Source: an uncultured Eubacterium sp. (GTDB taxonomy: Bacteria > Bacillota > Clostridia > Lachnospirales > Lachnospiraceae). Taken from it: DNA of 64,000 nucleotides. Where the stretch lies: the NCBI GenBank assembly GCA_934322085.1, contig CAKRGF010000004.1:48278-112277 (forward strand). The letters are read 5' to 3'. A program made the translations under genes and the position numbers. Within the stretch, counting starts at the first letter, position 1. Each line of letters starts with the position of its first letter. The notes under the pieces are model-generated. The model saw nothing but the letters and a program-made list of their open reading frames with translations. It was not told the DNA's origin and did no database searches. This document shows positions 23,701 through 31,684 of the stretch, piece after piece.

Positions 23701-25215
23701 TTACAATGGGATATTTCCATGTTTTTTGTGAATTACATCAATCGAACGTTTGTCTGCAAGCATTAAGATGTCGGCATAAACACGTTCTCTTGTTGCCTCC
23801 GGTTTAATGATTTCATCCACATAACCGTGCATAGAAGCAATACTTGGATTCATGAATTTTTCATTGTATTCATCAATCTTTTCGTTGCGGAAAGCTGCTT
23901 TTTCTGCAGGGTTCATATTCTTCATCTGTTTACCATACAAAATATCAGCGGCACCATCGGCACCCATAACGGCAATCTCAGCGGTTGGCCATGCATAAAC
24001 AAAATCGGCACGCAGATGTTTACTGCTCATTGCGATGTAAGCACCACCGTAAGCTTTACGAAGGATAACATTAATTTTAATTGTTGTGGCCTCGGAGTAG
24101 GCATATAGTAATTTTGCTCCGTGGCGGATGATTCCTTTATATTCCTGGTCTTTACCAGGTAAAAATCCCGGCACGTCCGTTAATGTAAGAATCGGAATAT
24201 TAAAAGCATCACAGTAGCGGATGAATCGTGCTGCTTTATCAGAAGAGTCACAGTCAAGGACACCTGCCATAAATTTCGGCTGGTCAGCGATGATACCGAT
24301 GACAACTCCTTTAATGCGTCCGAATCCAACGACTACATTTCTTGCAAATTCTTCCTGAACTTCGATAAAGGAGTCCGTATCTACAATTCCGTTAATGACA
24401 TCGTGGATGTCGTAACTGTGATTACTTTCTTTTGGAATGATATTTGCTAAATCCTCATTAAAAGTAACATTTTCGTTGTATTTAGGAAGTGCCGGACGGT
24501 TTGTGTGAAGGTAGCCATCCTCATAGCACGGAGGAATAATTGAAATCAATTCCTTCACGCGGCGGAAACATTCCTTTTCATTTGGCATATGAAAATGAGC
24601 GACACCGCTTTTAGATGCGTGCACATTGGCACCACCTAATTCTTTTGCCGTAATATCTTCATTTGTTACACTTTTGATAACTTTTGGTCCGGTAACAAAC
24701 ATCTGGCTGATTTCATCAATGACAAAGATAAAATCGGTAATACCCGGTGAGTAAACTGCACCACCGGCACAGTTACCGGCAATAATCGAAATCTGCGGGA
24801 TGTATCCGGATGCCATTGTATTATAGTAGAAAATCTCACCATATCCGGCTAAGGCATTTACACCTTCCTGAATACGGGCTCCGCCGGAATCGTTGATACC
24901 GATAACCGGACAGCGGCTCTCGATTGCCATTTTAATTGCATTGGCAATTTTGAAACCATGCTGTTTACCAAGAGTTCCACCGATAACGGTAAAATCTTCA
25001 GAGTAAATCACGACTTTTTGTCCGCCGATGGTACCGTAACCGGTGATTACGCCATCGTAAGGAAATTGTCCCTTTTTAATATTAAAAGCATCTTCTAAGT
25101 TCGTAATGTTCGAGCCAATTTCACGAAATGAATCTTCATCTAGCAGCATGCAAATACGCTCTAAGGCGTGAAGTTTGCCAAGCTTGTGCTGCTTCTCCAT
25201 ATTGTAAGTTGACAT
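23701..25215 (-). CDS. Biotin-dependent carboxyltransferase subunit (MmdA/PccB family)
   Basis: This 504-residue protein is of the acyl-CoA carboxyltransferase family, with two crotonase-like halves. The N-terminal half shows YSEDFTVIGGTLG, then INDSGGARIQEG and IAGNCAGGAVYSP. The C-terminal half shows FMAGVLDCDSSDKAARFIR, DVPGFLPG and RKAYGGAYIAMSS. Such proteins transfer carboxyl groups between biotin and acetyl-, propionyl- or methylmalonyl-CoA, or form the alpha subunit of Na+-pumping decarboxylases. No biotin carrier, biotin carboxylase or membrane decarboxylase subunit is adjacent, so the reaction cannot be fixed. The gene stands alone on the minus strand between two opposite operons. 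The initiator ATG has GGAG upstream. Confidence 0.88.
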   Translation of the reverse strand: MSTYNMEKQHKLGKLHALERICMLLDEDSFREIGSNITNLEDAFNIKKGQFPYDGVITGYGTIGGQKVVIYSEDFTVIGGTLGKQHGFKIANAIKMAIESRCPVIGINDSGGARIQEGVNALAGYGEIFYYNTMASGYIPQISIIAGNCAGGAVYSPGITDFIFVIDEISQMFVTGPKVIKSVTNEDITAKELGGANVHASKSGVAHFHMPNEKECFRRVKELISIIPPCYEDGYLHTNRPALPKYNENVTFNEDLANIIPKESNHSYDIHDVINGIVDTDSFIEVQEEFARNVVVGFGRIKGVVIGIIADQPKFMAGVLDCDSSDKAARFIRYCDAFNIPILTLTDVPGFLPGKDQEYKGIIRHGAKLLYAYSEATTIKINVILRKAYGGAYIAMSSKHLRADFVYAWPTAEIAVMGADGAADILYGKQMKNMNPAEKAAFRNEKIDEYNEKFMNPSIASMHGYVDEIIKPEATRERVYADILMLADKRSIDVIHKKHGNIPL

Positions 25216-25322
25216 TGTTCATTCTCCATTCTTTCTTAAAATATCACTTGAAACTACGGAATCTATCATATACCATAAAAAGAAAAAATGTCAATCCTAT
25301 GTTGGCTTTTTTTGTAGAATAG

Positions 25323-25352
25323 TTGACGAAATACGCATTTGGGTGCTATAAT
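25323..25352 (+). promoter_or_regulatory. Promoter of the polymer-export operon
   Basis: TTGACG (25323-25328) and a perfect TATAAT (25347-25352) are spaced by 18 nt and lie 36 nt upstream of the first exporter gene. Confidence 0.75.
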
Positions 25353-25388
25353 CAAATGATTGAAAAAATAAAAAGGATGGACTAGAGA

Positions 25389-26201
25389 ATGATTCAATTT
25401 TTTAATAATTTCCTAAAGTACAAGTATCTCATGGGACAGCTTGTGAAGAAAAATATCAAGCTCCGTTACCGTCGTTCTTATTTGGGAATGTTATGGACCC
25501 TGATTGAGCCACTGCTTACAATGATTGTATTGTCGGTTGTGTTTGGCAGCTTGTTAGGAAGAAACAGTACCGATGCTGCATTTGCAGGCGTGCCATTCCC
25601 GATTTATGTCTTGACCGGACGTTTGCTGTATTCGTTCTTTTCGTCAGCAACCAACAGTGCGATGCGTTCCATTCGTACAAACGGCGCTATGATTAAGAAA
25701 GTGTACGTACCAAAATACATTTATCCGTTTTCCGGCATTTTGGCAAACTTCATTATCTTTTTGATTTCGCTTGTTGTACTGGTTGGTGTAATGGTATTTT
25801 TCTTAGCAACCGGTCAGTACCATGCACCGATTAACGGTTATATGTTTATGACGGTGATTCCGCTCTTAAATTTGTTTATCCTATCAACGGGAGTCGGCAT
25901 GATATTATCGACTTTATGTGTATTCTTCCGTGATATTGAGTATTTGTGGAGCGTTATGTTAATGCTTATCATGTATTGCAGTGCGATTTTCTATTTCGCA
26001 AGCAACATGAGTGGTGACACACAAAAACTGGTAAAATTGAATCCATTATTTGGCGTGATTGACAATTTCCGCCGCGCCTTTTTTGGACAGCCTTTTGATA
26101 TGAGATTATTGCTGTATACATCCGTTTTTGCGGTTGGAACATTGGTTATTGGTATGATTGTATTTTATCGGAAACAGGATTCCTTTATCCTGAATATTTA
26201 A
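25389..26201 (+). CDS. tagG: ABC-2 type polysaccharide/teichoic acid exporter permease (TagG-like)
   Basis: This 270-residue membrane permease exports a lipid-linked cell-wall polymer. The amphipathic N-terminus carries KNIKLRYRRSYLGMLWTLIEPLLTM, a hallmark of TagG/Wzm permeases, followed by six membrane segments. The next gene encodes the matching ATPase with a nucleotide fold typical of TagH/Wzt. The start follows AAAAGGATGG. tagD and CDP-glycerol transferases downstream favour a teichoic-acid-like substrate, but capsule or other glycan export by the same family cannot be separated by sequence. Confidence 0.9.
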   Translation: MIQFFNNFLKYKYLMGQLVKKNIKLRYRRSYLGMLWTLIEPLLTMIVLSVVFGSLLGRNSTDAAFAGVPFPIYVLTGRLLYSFFSSATNSAMRSIRTNGAMIKKVYVPKYIYPFSGILANFIIFLISLVVLVGVMVFFLATGQYHAPINGYMFMTVIPLLNLFILSTGVGMILSTLCVFFRDIEYLWSVMLMLIMYCSAIFYFASNMSGDTQKLVKLNPLFGVIDNFRRAFFGQPFDMRLLLYTSVFAVGTLVIGMIVFYRKQDSFILNI

Positions 26202-26226
26202 GGTGTAAGGCAAATTGGAGGTTATT

Positions 26227-26979
26227 ATGGCGAAGAAGTCATTAGCAATGAAAATAGAGAATGTGAGTATGAAATTCAATCTCAGTTCTGAAAAAGTAGA
26301 TAACATCAAAGAATATGTTATTAAAATGGTAAAAAAGGAATTGATGTTTCAGGAGTTCTGGGCACTCAGAGATATCAGCTTTGAAGTTCAGAAAGGTGAC
26401 CGTGTCGGTATCATGGGATTGAATGGTGCCGGAAAAAGTACATTGTTGAAAGTAATTTCCGGTGTATTGAAAGCAACACAGGGAACTGTTACAACAAACG
26501 GTAAGATTGCGCCGCTTCTTGAACTTGGAGCCGGATTTGACAGACAATATACTGGTGCTGAGAATATATATTTGTATGGTGCGATGCTTGGTTACAGCAA
26601 AGAATTTTTGGAAGAGCGCTACGATGAGATTGTAGAGTTTTCGGAGCTTGGCAGTTTTATCGATGTTCCAGTGAAAAACTATTCTTCCGGTATGCGTGCC
26701 AGACTTGGTTTTTCTGTGGCAACGATTGTTGAGCCGGATATTTTGATTTTGGATGAAGTGCTTAGTGTTGGAGATGCGAAATTCCGTAAAAAGTGTGAAA
26801 ATCGTATTCAGAGCATGTTTGATAAAGGAGTTACTGTTATTTTCGTATCACATTCGACCAGTCAGGTCTTAAGAATGTGCAACAAGGGCATTCTTTTGGA
26901 ACAGGGCCGTCTGATTGCACAGGGGGACGTCGAGGACGTAGTAAGTGTGTACGAAGCAAAGATGAGTGAGAACGAATAG
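26227..26979 (+). CDS. tagH: Teichoic acid/polysaccharide ABC exporter ATPase (TagH-like)
   Basis: This 250-residue ATPase of the TagH/Wzt/KpsT group has Walker A GLNGAGKST near residue 61, signature YSSGMRARLGFS, Walker B DILILDEVLSVGD and switch histidine in FVSHST. It lacks the C-terminal substrate-recognition domain found in Wzt and the extra tail of Bacillus TagH, so it is the short form. ATG 26227 has TGGAGGT 5 nt upstream; the TTG at 26215 has no such site. It is coupled with the permease gene 25 nt upstream. Confidence 0.92.
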   Translation: MAKKSLAMKIENVSMKFNLSSEKVDNIKEYVIKMVKKELMFQEFWALRDISFEVQKGDRVGIMGLNGAGKSTLLKVISGVLKATQGTVTTNGKIAPLLELGAGFDRQYTGAENIYLYGAMLGYSKEFLEERYDEIVEFSELGSFIDVPVKNYSSGMRARLGFSVATIVEPDILILDEVLSVGDAKFRKKCENRIQSMFDKGVTVIFVSHSTSQVLRMCNKGILLEQGRLIAQGDVEDVVSVYEAKMSENE

Positions 26980-26991
26980 GAGGAAAATAAA

Positions 26992-27384
26992 ATGAAAAAA
27001 GTGATTACTTATGGAACTTTTGACTTACTTCATGTAGGCCACATTAATTTACTTCGCCGCGCGAAGGCATTGGGGGATTATCTGATTGTTGTTGTTTCCT
27101 CGGATGAGTTTAACGCTGGCAAAGGCAAAAAAGCGTATCATTCTTTTGAAGACCGCAAAAAAATTCTTGAAGCAATCCGCTATGTGGATGAAGTGCTGCC
27201 AGAATATACATGGGAGCAGAAGATTGATGATGTAGTGAATAATAATGTAGATGTTTTTGTTATGGGCGATGACTGGAAAGGAAAGTTTGATTTCCTCAAA
27301 GACTACTGCGAGGTTGTTTACCTGCCACGTACGGAAGGAATTTCCACGACAAAAATTAAAAACGATTTGAATATGAAAGATTGA
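26992..27384 (+). CDS. tagD: Glycerol-3-phosphate cytidylyltransferase TagD
   Basis: This 130-residue cytidylyltransferase makes CDP-glycerol from CTP and glycerol-3-phosphate. It has the HxGH nucleotidyl motif in GTFDLLHVGHINLLRRAK at the N-terminus and the RTEGISTTKIK signature near the C-terminus, and is of normal family length. The start follows AGGAGG by 8 nt. The next gene, 4 nt downstream, encodes a CDP-glycerol-using transferase, so substrate and consumer are coupled. FAD or phosphoethanolamine cytidylyltransferases share the fold but are less likely in this setting. Confidence 0.94.
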   Translation: MKKVITYGTFDLLHVGHINLLRRAKALGDYLIVVVSSDEFNAGKGKKAYHSFEDRKKILEAIRYVDEVLPEYTWEQKIDDVVNNNVDVFVMGDDWKGKFDFLKDYCEVVYLPRTEGISTTKIKNDLNMKD

Positions 27385-27388
27385 GAAA

Positions 27389-28507
27389 ATGATTAAAAAA
27401 ACAGGCTATATGTTGTTTGCTTTCTTTTTTTATCTGTTTCGCCTGTTTCCCATAAACCGACAGAAAGTATTTTTTGTCGCAACGCATGATGACAGCGAAG
27501 AGGGAAATATCGGCATTGTGGCAGATGCCATAAGGAATCAGTTTCCGTCGATGAAAACGGTGTATCTGACAAAAAAGGATGGCATACGCAGACCATTTTC
27601 CTTTTTCTTTGGAAAAGCATTCCATATGGCGACGGCATCGGTAATTTTTCTTGATAATGAGTTTATGCCGATGGCATATATGAGCTTTAATAAAAATGTG
27701 AAAGTGGTGCAGTTGTGGCATGGAACCGGTACCATTAAGAAATTCGGCTTGGATTCGGATACCGGGGAAGTAAAAAGATTAGCAAAAAAAGCAAATGAAA
27801 ACATTACGCATTTGATTGTCAGTTCCGAATTTACGGCAAAATGGTACAAAAGTGCGTTTGGTGTAGAGGATGAGAAAATTTTCCCGATTGGACTGCCGCG
27901 CACGGATTTGATGTTAGATGATCGTAAGAGGCAGAAGATGCAGGAGCGTTTTTTTGAGCAGTATCCTGATTTAAAGGGAAAGAAAATTACGTTATACGCA
28001 CCGACTTTCCGGGATTCGCAGGTTGAAAATCCGGAAATCGCCTTGGATTTTGATTCCCTTAACCGGTGCATGGGAAGGGATGAGGTACTTCTTATCCGCC
28101 TGCATCCGCATGTGGCAGAGCATTGTCCTGCCGGTATATGGAATATGTATCCGTATAAAATAAGAAATGTTTCTGATTATCCGGGAGTGGCTACGCTGTT
28201 ATCTGTGGCAGACCAATTGATTACGGATTACTCATCCATTATTTACGAGTACTGTCTTTTGGGAAGAAAAATGATTTTTTATGCGTATGACTACGAAGTG
28301 TTTCAGAAAGATGGCAGAAATTTTTACGAAGAGTATGAAAAATTTGTGCCGGGAATGATTGCATATACGCAGCCGGAGCTGGAAAAAATCTGGCATACGG
28401 CTTACGAGGATGACTCACAACGAGAGCAGTTTTGCGGGCGCATTTTCAAGTATCAGGATAAAAATGCGGTAAATCGACTTTTGTGTTTGATTTTTGACAA
28501 GAAATAG
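27389..28507 (+). CDS. CDP-glycerol:poly(glycerophosphate) glycerophosphotransferase, TagB/TagF family
   Basis: This 372-residue membrane-associated enzyme transfers glycerol phosphate from CDP-glycerol to a lipid-linked acceptor. Family motifs are WHGTGTIKKFG near residue 110, the GLPRTDLM motif, YAPTFRDS, and the LITDYSSIIYEYCLLGR signature near residue 275. The first 20 residues are hydrophobic. It is shorter than TagF and nearer the length of the priming enzyme TagB, so it may add the first unit. Sequence cannot tell priming from polymerisation. It closes the first transcription unit of the locus. Confidence 0.88.
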   Translation: MIKKTGYMLFAFFFYLFRLFPINRQKVFFVATHDDSEEGNIGIVADAIRNQFPSMKTVYLTKKDGIRRPFSFFFGKAFHMATASVIFLDNEFMPMAYMSFNKNVKVVQLWHGTGTIKKFGLDSDTGEVKRLAKKANENITHLIVSSEFTAKWYKSAFGVEDEKIFPIGLPRTDLMLDDRKRQKMQERFFEQYPDLKGKKITLYAPTFRDSQVENPEIALDFDSLNRCMGRDEVLLIRLHPHVAEHCPAGIWNMYPYKIRNVSDYPGVATLLSVADQLITDYSSIIYEYCLLGRKMIFYAYDYEVFQKDGRNFYEEYEKFVPGMIAYTQPELEKIWHTAYEDDSQREQFCGRIFKYQDKNAVNRLLCLIFDKK

Positions 28508-28515
28508 GATATAAT
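28487..28515 (+). promoter_or_regulatory. Promoter for the LCP-family gene
   Basis: TTGATT (28487-28492) and TATAAT (28510-28515) have 17-nt spacing. They overlap the end of the glycerophosphotransferase gene and lie 45 nt before the GTG start of the next gene. Confidence 0.55.
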
Positions 28516-28560
28516 GTTGTGAGCGTATTATTAGGCTAATTTGAGAACGGAGGGTTATGA

Positions 28561-30063
28561 GTGAAAACATTATTAAAGAGAAAGATTAGTTTAGTAGTAA
28601 TTATCTTGCAGCTTTTAGTTTCCGTGTTGTTCTGCATCTATATCGGAACGACAGGACTTGTACCGGTTAAGTACATGGCTGCGATTGTTGTTGTGGCGCT
28701 TGTGCTGCTTGTCTATCAGGTACTAAGCCAGTTGACAAATTCCAGTTATATATTTGGACGGGTGTTAGCTGTGTTGTTTTGTCTGGTGTTCCTTGTCGGT
28801 GCAAATTATGTGAGAGAGAGTATGGCGGCATTGCAGAATGTCGGCGGTGCAACGAAAAAGGTTGACGTCATTTCTTTCTTTGTCATGAAGGACGATGCAG
28901 CAAAGACATTAGCAGATGCTAAAAATTATTCTTTTGGTATTCTGAAGCAGCAGGATCGTGAGAATACGGATAAAGCGGTTCAGGATGCGAATAAGAAGCT
29001 GAATAAGACATTGAATACAGTTGAGTACGATGATCCGCTGACGATGGTGGATGCGTTGTATGCCAAAGAAGTACAGGCTATCATTATGAATAAGAGTTTT
29101 GTAGACACAGTTAAGAGCCAGTACAAGACTTTTTCTACAGATACCAGAGAACTGGATACAAGTAAGATTGAATCGGAAGTTGAACCATTAGTTGATACGG
29201 ATGTAACGACAAAACCATTTAATGTTTATATCAGTGGTATTGATGTGTATGGTAAGATTGGGCAGACAAGCCGAAGTGATGTAAATATTATTGCGACTGT
29301 AAACCCAATTACAAAGAAAGTGTTACTGACATCAACACCGCGTGATTACTATGTGCCACTGTATACGAAGGGCGGTAAGTCGTATTCCGGAGGTATGCCG
29401 GATAAGCTGACCCATGCTGGTATTTATGGTATTGACTGTTCCATTAATACACTGGAAAAATTGTATGACATTGATATTGATTATTATGTACGCGTCAACT
29501 TTACCAGTCTGAAAAAGATTGTTGATCTGCTTGGCGGTGTAGAAGTGTATTCGGATTATGACTTCATTTCTGATTGGGGTCCACATGGTGCCGGTACACA
29601 CTATAAATTTAAAAAAGGTTATAACAAAGTAAATGGTAAAAAAGCATTGGCATTCTGCCGTGAGAGACATCATTTTGCAAATGGTGACTATCAGCGAGGC
29701 CGTGATCATCAGCATATGATTGAGGCGATTTTGAATAAGGTGATGTCGCCTTCGGTACTGCCGAACTTCTCAAAACTGCTGAAGGCTTCGAAATCGATGT
29801 TCCAGACCAGTATGTCTAAGGATAAGATTGTATCTCTCTGCAATATGCAGTTGAATGATATGGCAAAATGGAAGATTGCCTATGCAAATGCTGAGGGTAC
29901 CGGAGCGAAGAAGACGACTTTCTCGATTCGCTCAACGGCATTATATGTTTGTGAACCAAATGATCATTCTGTGAAGAAGATTACAAAGAGAATTAAAAAA
30001 GTGATGAAGGAAACGAAAGACAACGAGAGCTCGGCTTCCGATAAGAATGACGTTATTAGGTAA
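28561..30063 (+). CDS. LytR-CpsA-Psr (LCP) family cell-wall polymer ligase
   Basis: This 500-residue extracellular, membrane-anchored enzyme attaches lipid-linked anionic polymers to peptidoglycan. Three hydrophobic segments lie in the first 85 residues. A periplasmic-binding-like spacer follows to about residue 215. The LCP catalytic domain then begins (YISGIDVYGKIGQTSRSDVNIIATVN) with the conserved TSTPRDYYVPL, the GGVEVYSDYDF region, and ALAFCRERH with arginines for lipid phosphate binding. A lysine-rich tail ends the protein. GTG 28561 follows GGAGGG. Context in the teichoic acid locus supports the call. Confidence 0.92.
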   Translation: MKTLLKRKISLVVIILQLLVSVLFCIYIGTTGLVPVKYMAAIVVVALVLLVYQVLSQLTNSSYIFGRVLAVLFCLVFLVGANYVRESMAALQNVGGATKKVDVISFFVMKDDAAKTLADAKNYSFGILKQQDRENTDKAVQDANKKLNKTLNTVEYDDPLTMVDALYAKEVQAIIMNKSFVDTVKSQYKTFSTDTRELDTSKIESEVEPLVDTDVTTKPFNVYISGIDVYGKIGQTSRSDVNIIATVNPITKKVLLTSTPRDYYVPLYTKGGKSYSGGMPDKLTHAGIYGIDCSINTLEKLYDIDIDYYVRVNFTSLKKIVDLLGGVEVYSDYDFISDWGPHGAGTHYKFKKGYNKVNGKKALAFCRERHHFANGDYQRGRDHQHMIEAILNKVMSPSVLPNFSKLLKASKSMFQTSMSKDKIVSLCNMQLNDMAKWKIAYANAEGTGAKKTTFSIRSTALYVCEPNDHSVKKITKRIKKVMKETKDNESSASDKNDVIR

Positions 30064-30079
30064 GACATTACATGAGACA

Positions 30080-30108
30080 AGACGGCCGCTTATTAGCGGT
30101 CGTTTGTT
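30080..30108 (+). terminator. Terminator-like hairpin after the LCP gene
   Basis: GACGGCCGCT and AGCGGTCGTT pair around TATT (30081-30104), followed by TTTGTTGTG. The T tract is short, so partial read-through into the next gene is likely. Confidence 0.55.
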
Positions 30109-31602
30109 GTGAATAAGTGGGGAATAAAATTGATTACGAAATTACAGGATTTGTTTATTCTTCTCCTCGAGCCATGGATTCCGATTGTGGGAAGAATACG
30201 GGATAAGGTTAGGTATCGATTGATTACCTTGTGTTTTGTAATTGACCTTGTCCTATTTTGTATTGTCCGTTACGGACTTCATAAGGAAAGTTATTTTTAT
30301 AACACAGTCTGCGGTATATTTGTGATGTTTGCTATTGCAATATTATCGCTTGACCGGACGTTAGTGCATATTCATTGGAGGCGTTCTCTGTGGATTGCAT
30401 GGTTTGGAATGTGTATTTCATTTACTGTTTCAGATTTATTAGTGCCGAAAAAAATGTGTGGACTGGGCTTGATACTTGCCTTTGTTTTTACGGCAGTATT
30501 TTTTGTGTGGCAGAATCATACGAGAAAGGACTTGCTGTGGCAGTGCTTCAAAAATGCTGTGAAATGGTCATTTGCCATTATGGCAGTGATTTCATTTTTG
30601 TTTCGTCCCTTGTATGAGGGGGGCAGATATGCCGGTATATTTACGAATCCGAATACATTTGGATTGTATTTGTACATTATTATCGCCGTGTTTTTGTCGG
30701 ATCTTGACTGGTGTGTGGAGACCGGGCGGTCGTATCGAAAAAATATTCTGACATATTTTTCACTTGCCCTTTGCTTTTTCTATCTGGAGAAAAGCCAGGC
30801 GAGAACTTCATTGATTGCGGTGGCGGCCATTGTTTTCTTATGGATAGTGCTGCGGCTGTATCTGGCGAAAAAGACAAAGAGTTATCGTGCATTTTTAGGG
30901 AATCTCGGCTGTATGGCAGTGTTTACTGTAGTGTTGTACCCGGTATTTTTAGTATGCCTTCTGCATCTGCCAAATTTAGTCGGACATCCAATTGTGTTTG
31001 AGGGGAAACCGCTTTATTATACGAGCGAATTTCAGGGGAATAAAGAAAAAGCGGATGAACCGGACGACGTTGTCGTGCCACAGTATAAGGATGTGGAGGA
31101 GACACAAAACAAGAAAGACACGATTGCGCCTCGTAATATGTGGGAACGCTTTTGGTATAATATTAAATACTCTAAGGGATTAAATGCGATTACCAATGGG
31201 CGCATTGATATTTATCTTGCATACTGGGATAAAATGAATTATAAGGGACACGCGAGTACCTCTATGGTAGTTGACGGGGAAAAGAAAAACCATTCGCATA
31301 ACAACTGGATTCAGTTTGGTTACACGTATGGGCTTATCAGTATGTTTTTTTATGGTGTGATTACATTGCTTTCTGTTGCATTTTCATTGAAATTTTACCT
31401 GACCCAGAGGCGGAAAAATGCAACGTACGCTTTTTTGATACCAGCAATTTGTGTCGGATTTGTAATTGCTACGCTGACGGAATGCTTATTTTTGCCGTTT
31501 GAGGTGTTTCCGGCATTTGCATATTGGTTTGCATTTGGAGATTTGTTTGTGAAGAAAGTGCCAAAAAATAAGTTTTTACAGGAATTAGAGGATGAGGTAT
31601 GA
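30109..31602 (+). CDS. O-antigen ligase/polymerase-like (Wzy_C) membrane protein
   Basis: This polytopic membrane protein of about 497 residues has some eleven hydrophobic segments and a long extracellular loop between residues 300 and 400. That loop has the family-typical signature NHSHNNWIQFGYTYGL, including the key histidine. An upstream loop ERS-like segment KSQARTSLIAVAA also fits. Wzy/WaaL proteins join or polymerise lipid-linked glycans. The GTG at 30109 has no good ribosome site. TTG 30130, preceded by GTGGGG, is an alternative start. The gene lies among polymer synthesis genes. Confidence 0.82.
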   Translation: MNKWGIKLITKLQDLFILLLEPWIPIVGRIRDKVRYRLITLCFVIDLVLFCIVRYGLHKESYFYNTVCGIFVMFAIAILSLDRTLVHIHWRRSLWIAWFGMCISFTVSDLLVPKKMCGLGLILAFVFTAVFFVWQNHTRKDLLWQCFKNAVKWSFAIMAVISFLFRPLYEGGRYAGIFTNPNTFGLYLYIIIAVFLSDLDWCVETGRSYRKNILTYFSLALCFFYLEKSQARTSLIAVAAIVFLWIVLRLYLAKKTKSYRAFLGNLGCMAVFTVVLYPVFLVCLLHLPNLVGHPIVFEGKPLYYTSEFQGNKEKADEPDDVVVPQYKDVEETQNKKDTIAPRNMWERFWYNIKYSKGLNAITNGRIDIYLAYWDKMNYKGHASTSMVVDGEKKNHSHNNWIQFGYTYGLISMFFYGVITLLSVAFSLKFYLTQRRKNATYAFLIPAICVGFVIATLTECLFLPFEVFPAFAYWFAFGDLFVKKVPKNKFLQELEDEV

Positions 31603-31684
31603 TACATTTTTGACATGTAAATGCCTTAAAATAAAAAATAAAGTTTTTTTGAAATGAGAAAGAGACCCATGGAGGAGAGAAAGA

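Noticed and set aside
28494..28515. TTGACA closely upstream of TATAAT before the LCP gene
   Set aside because: The spacing is only 10 nt. TTGATT seven bases earlier gives a normal 17-nt spacing and was used instead.
31610..31640. A promoter with TTGACA before the 943-residue fusion gene
   Set aside because: The -35 box is good, but no TATAAT-like sequence falls at 16-18 nt; only A-rich DNA is there.
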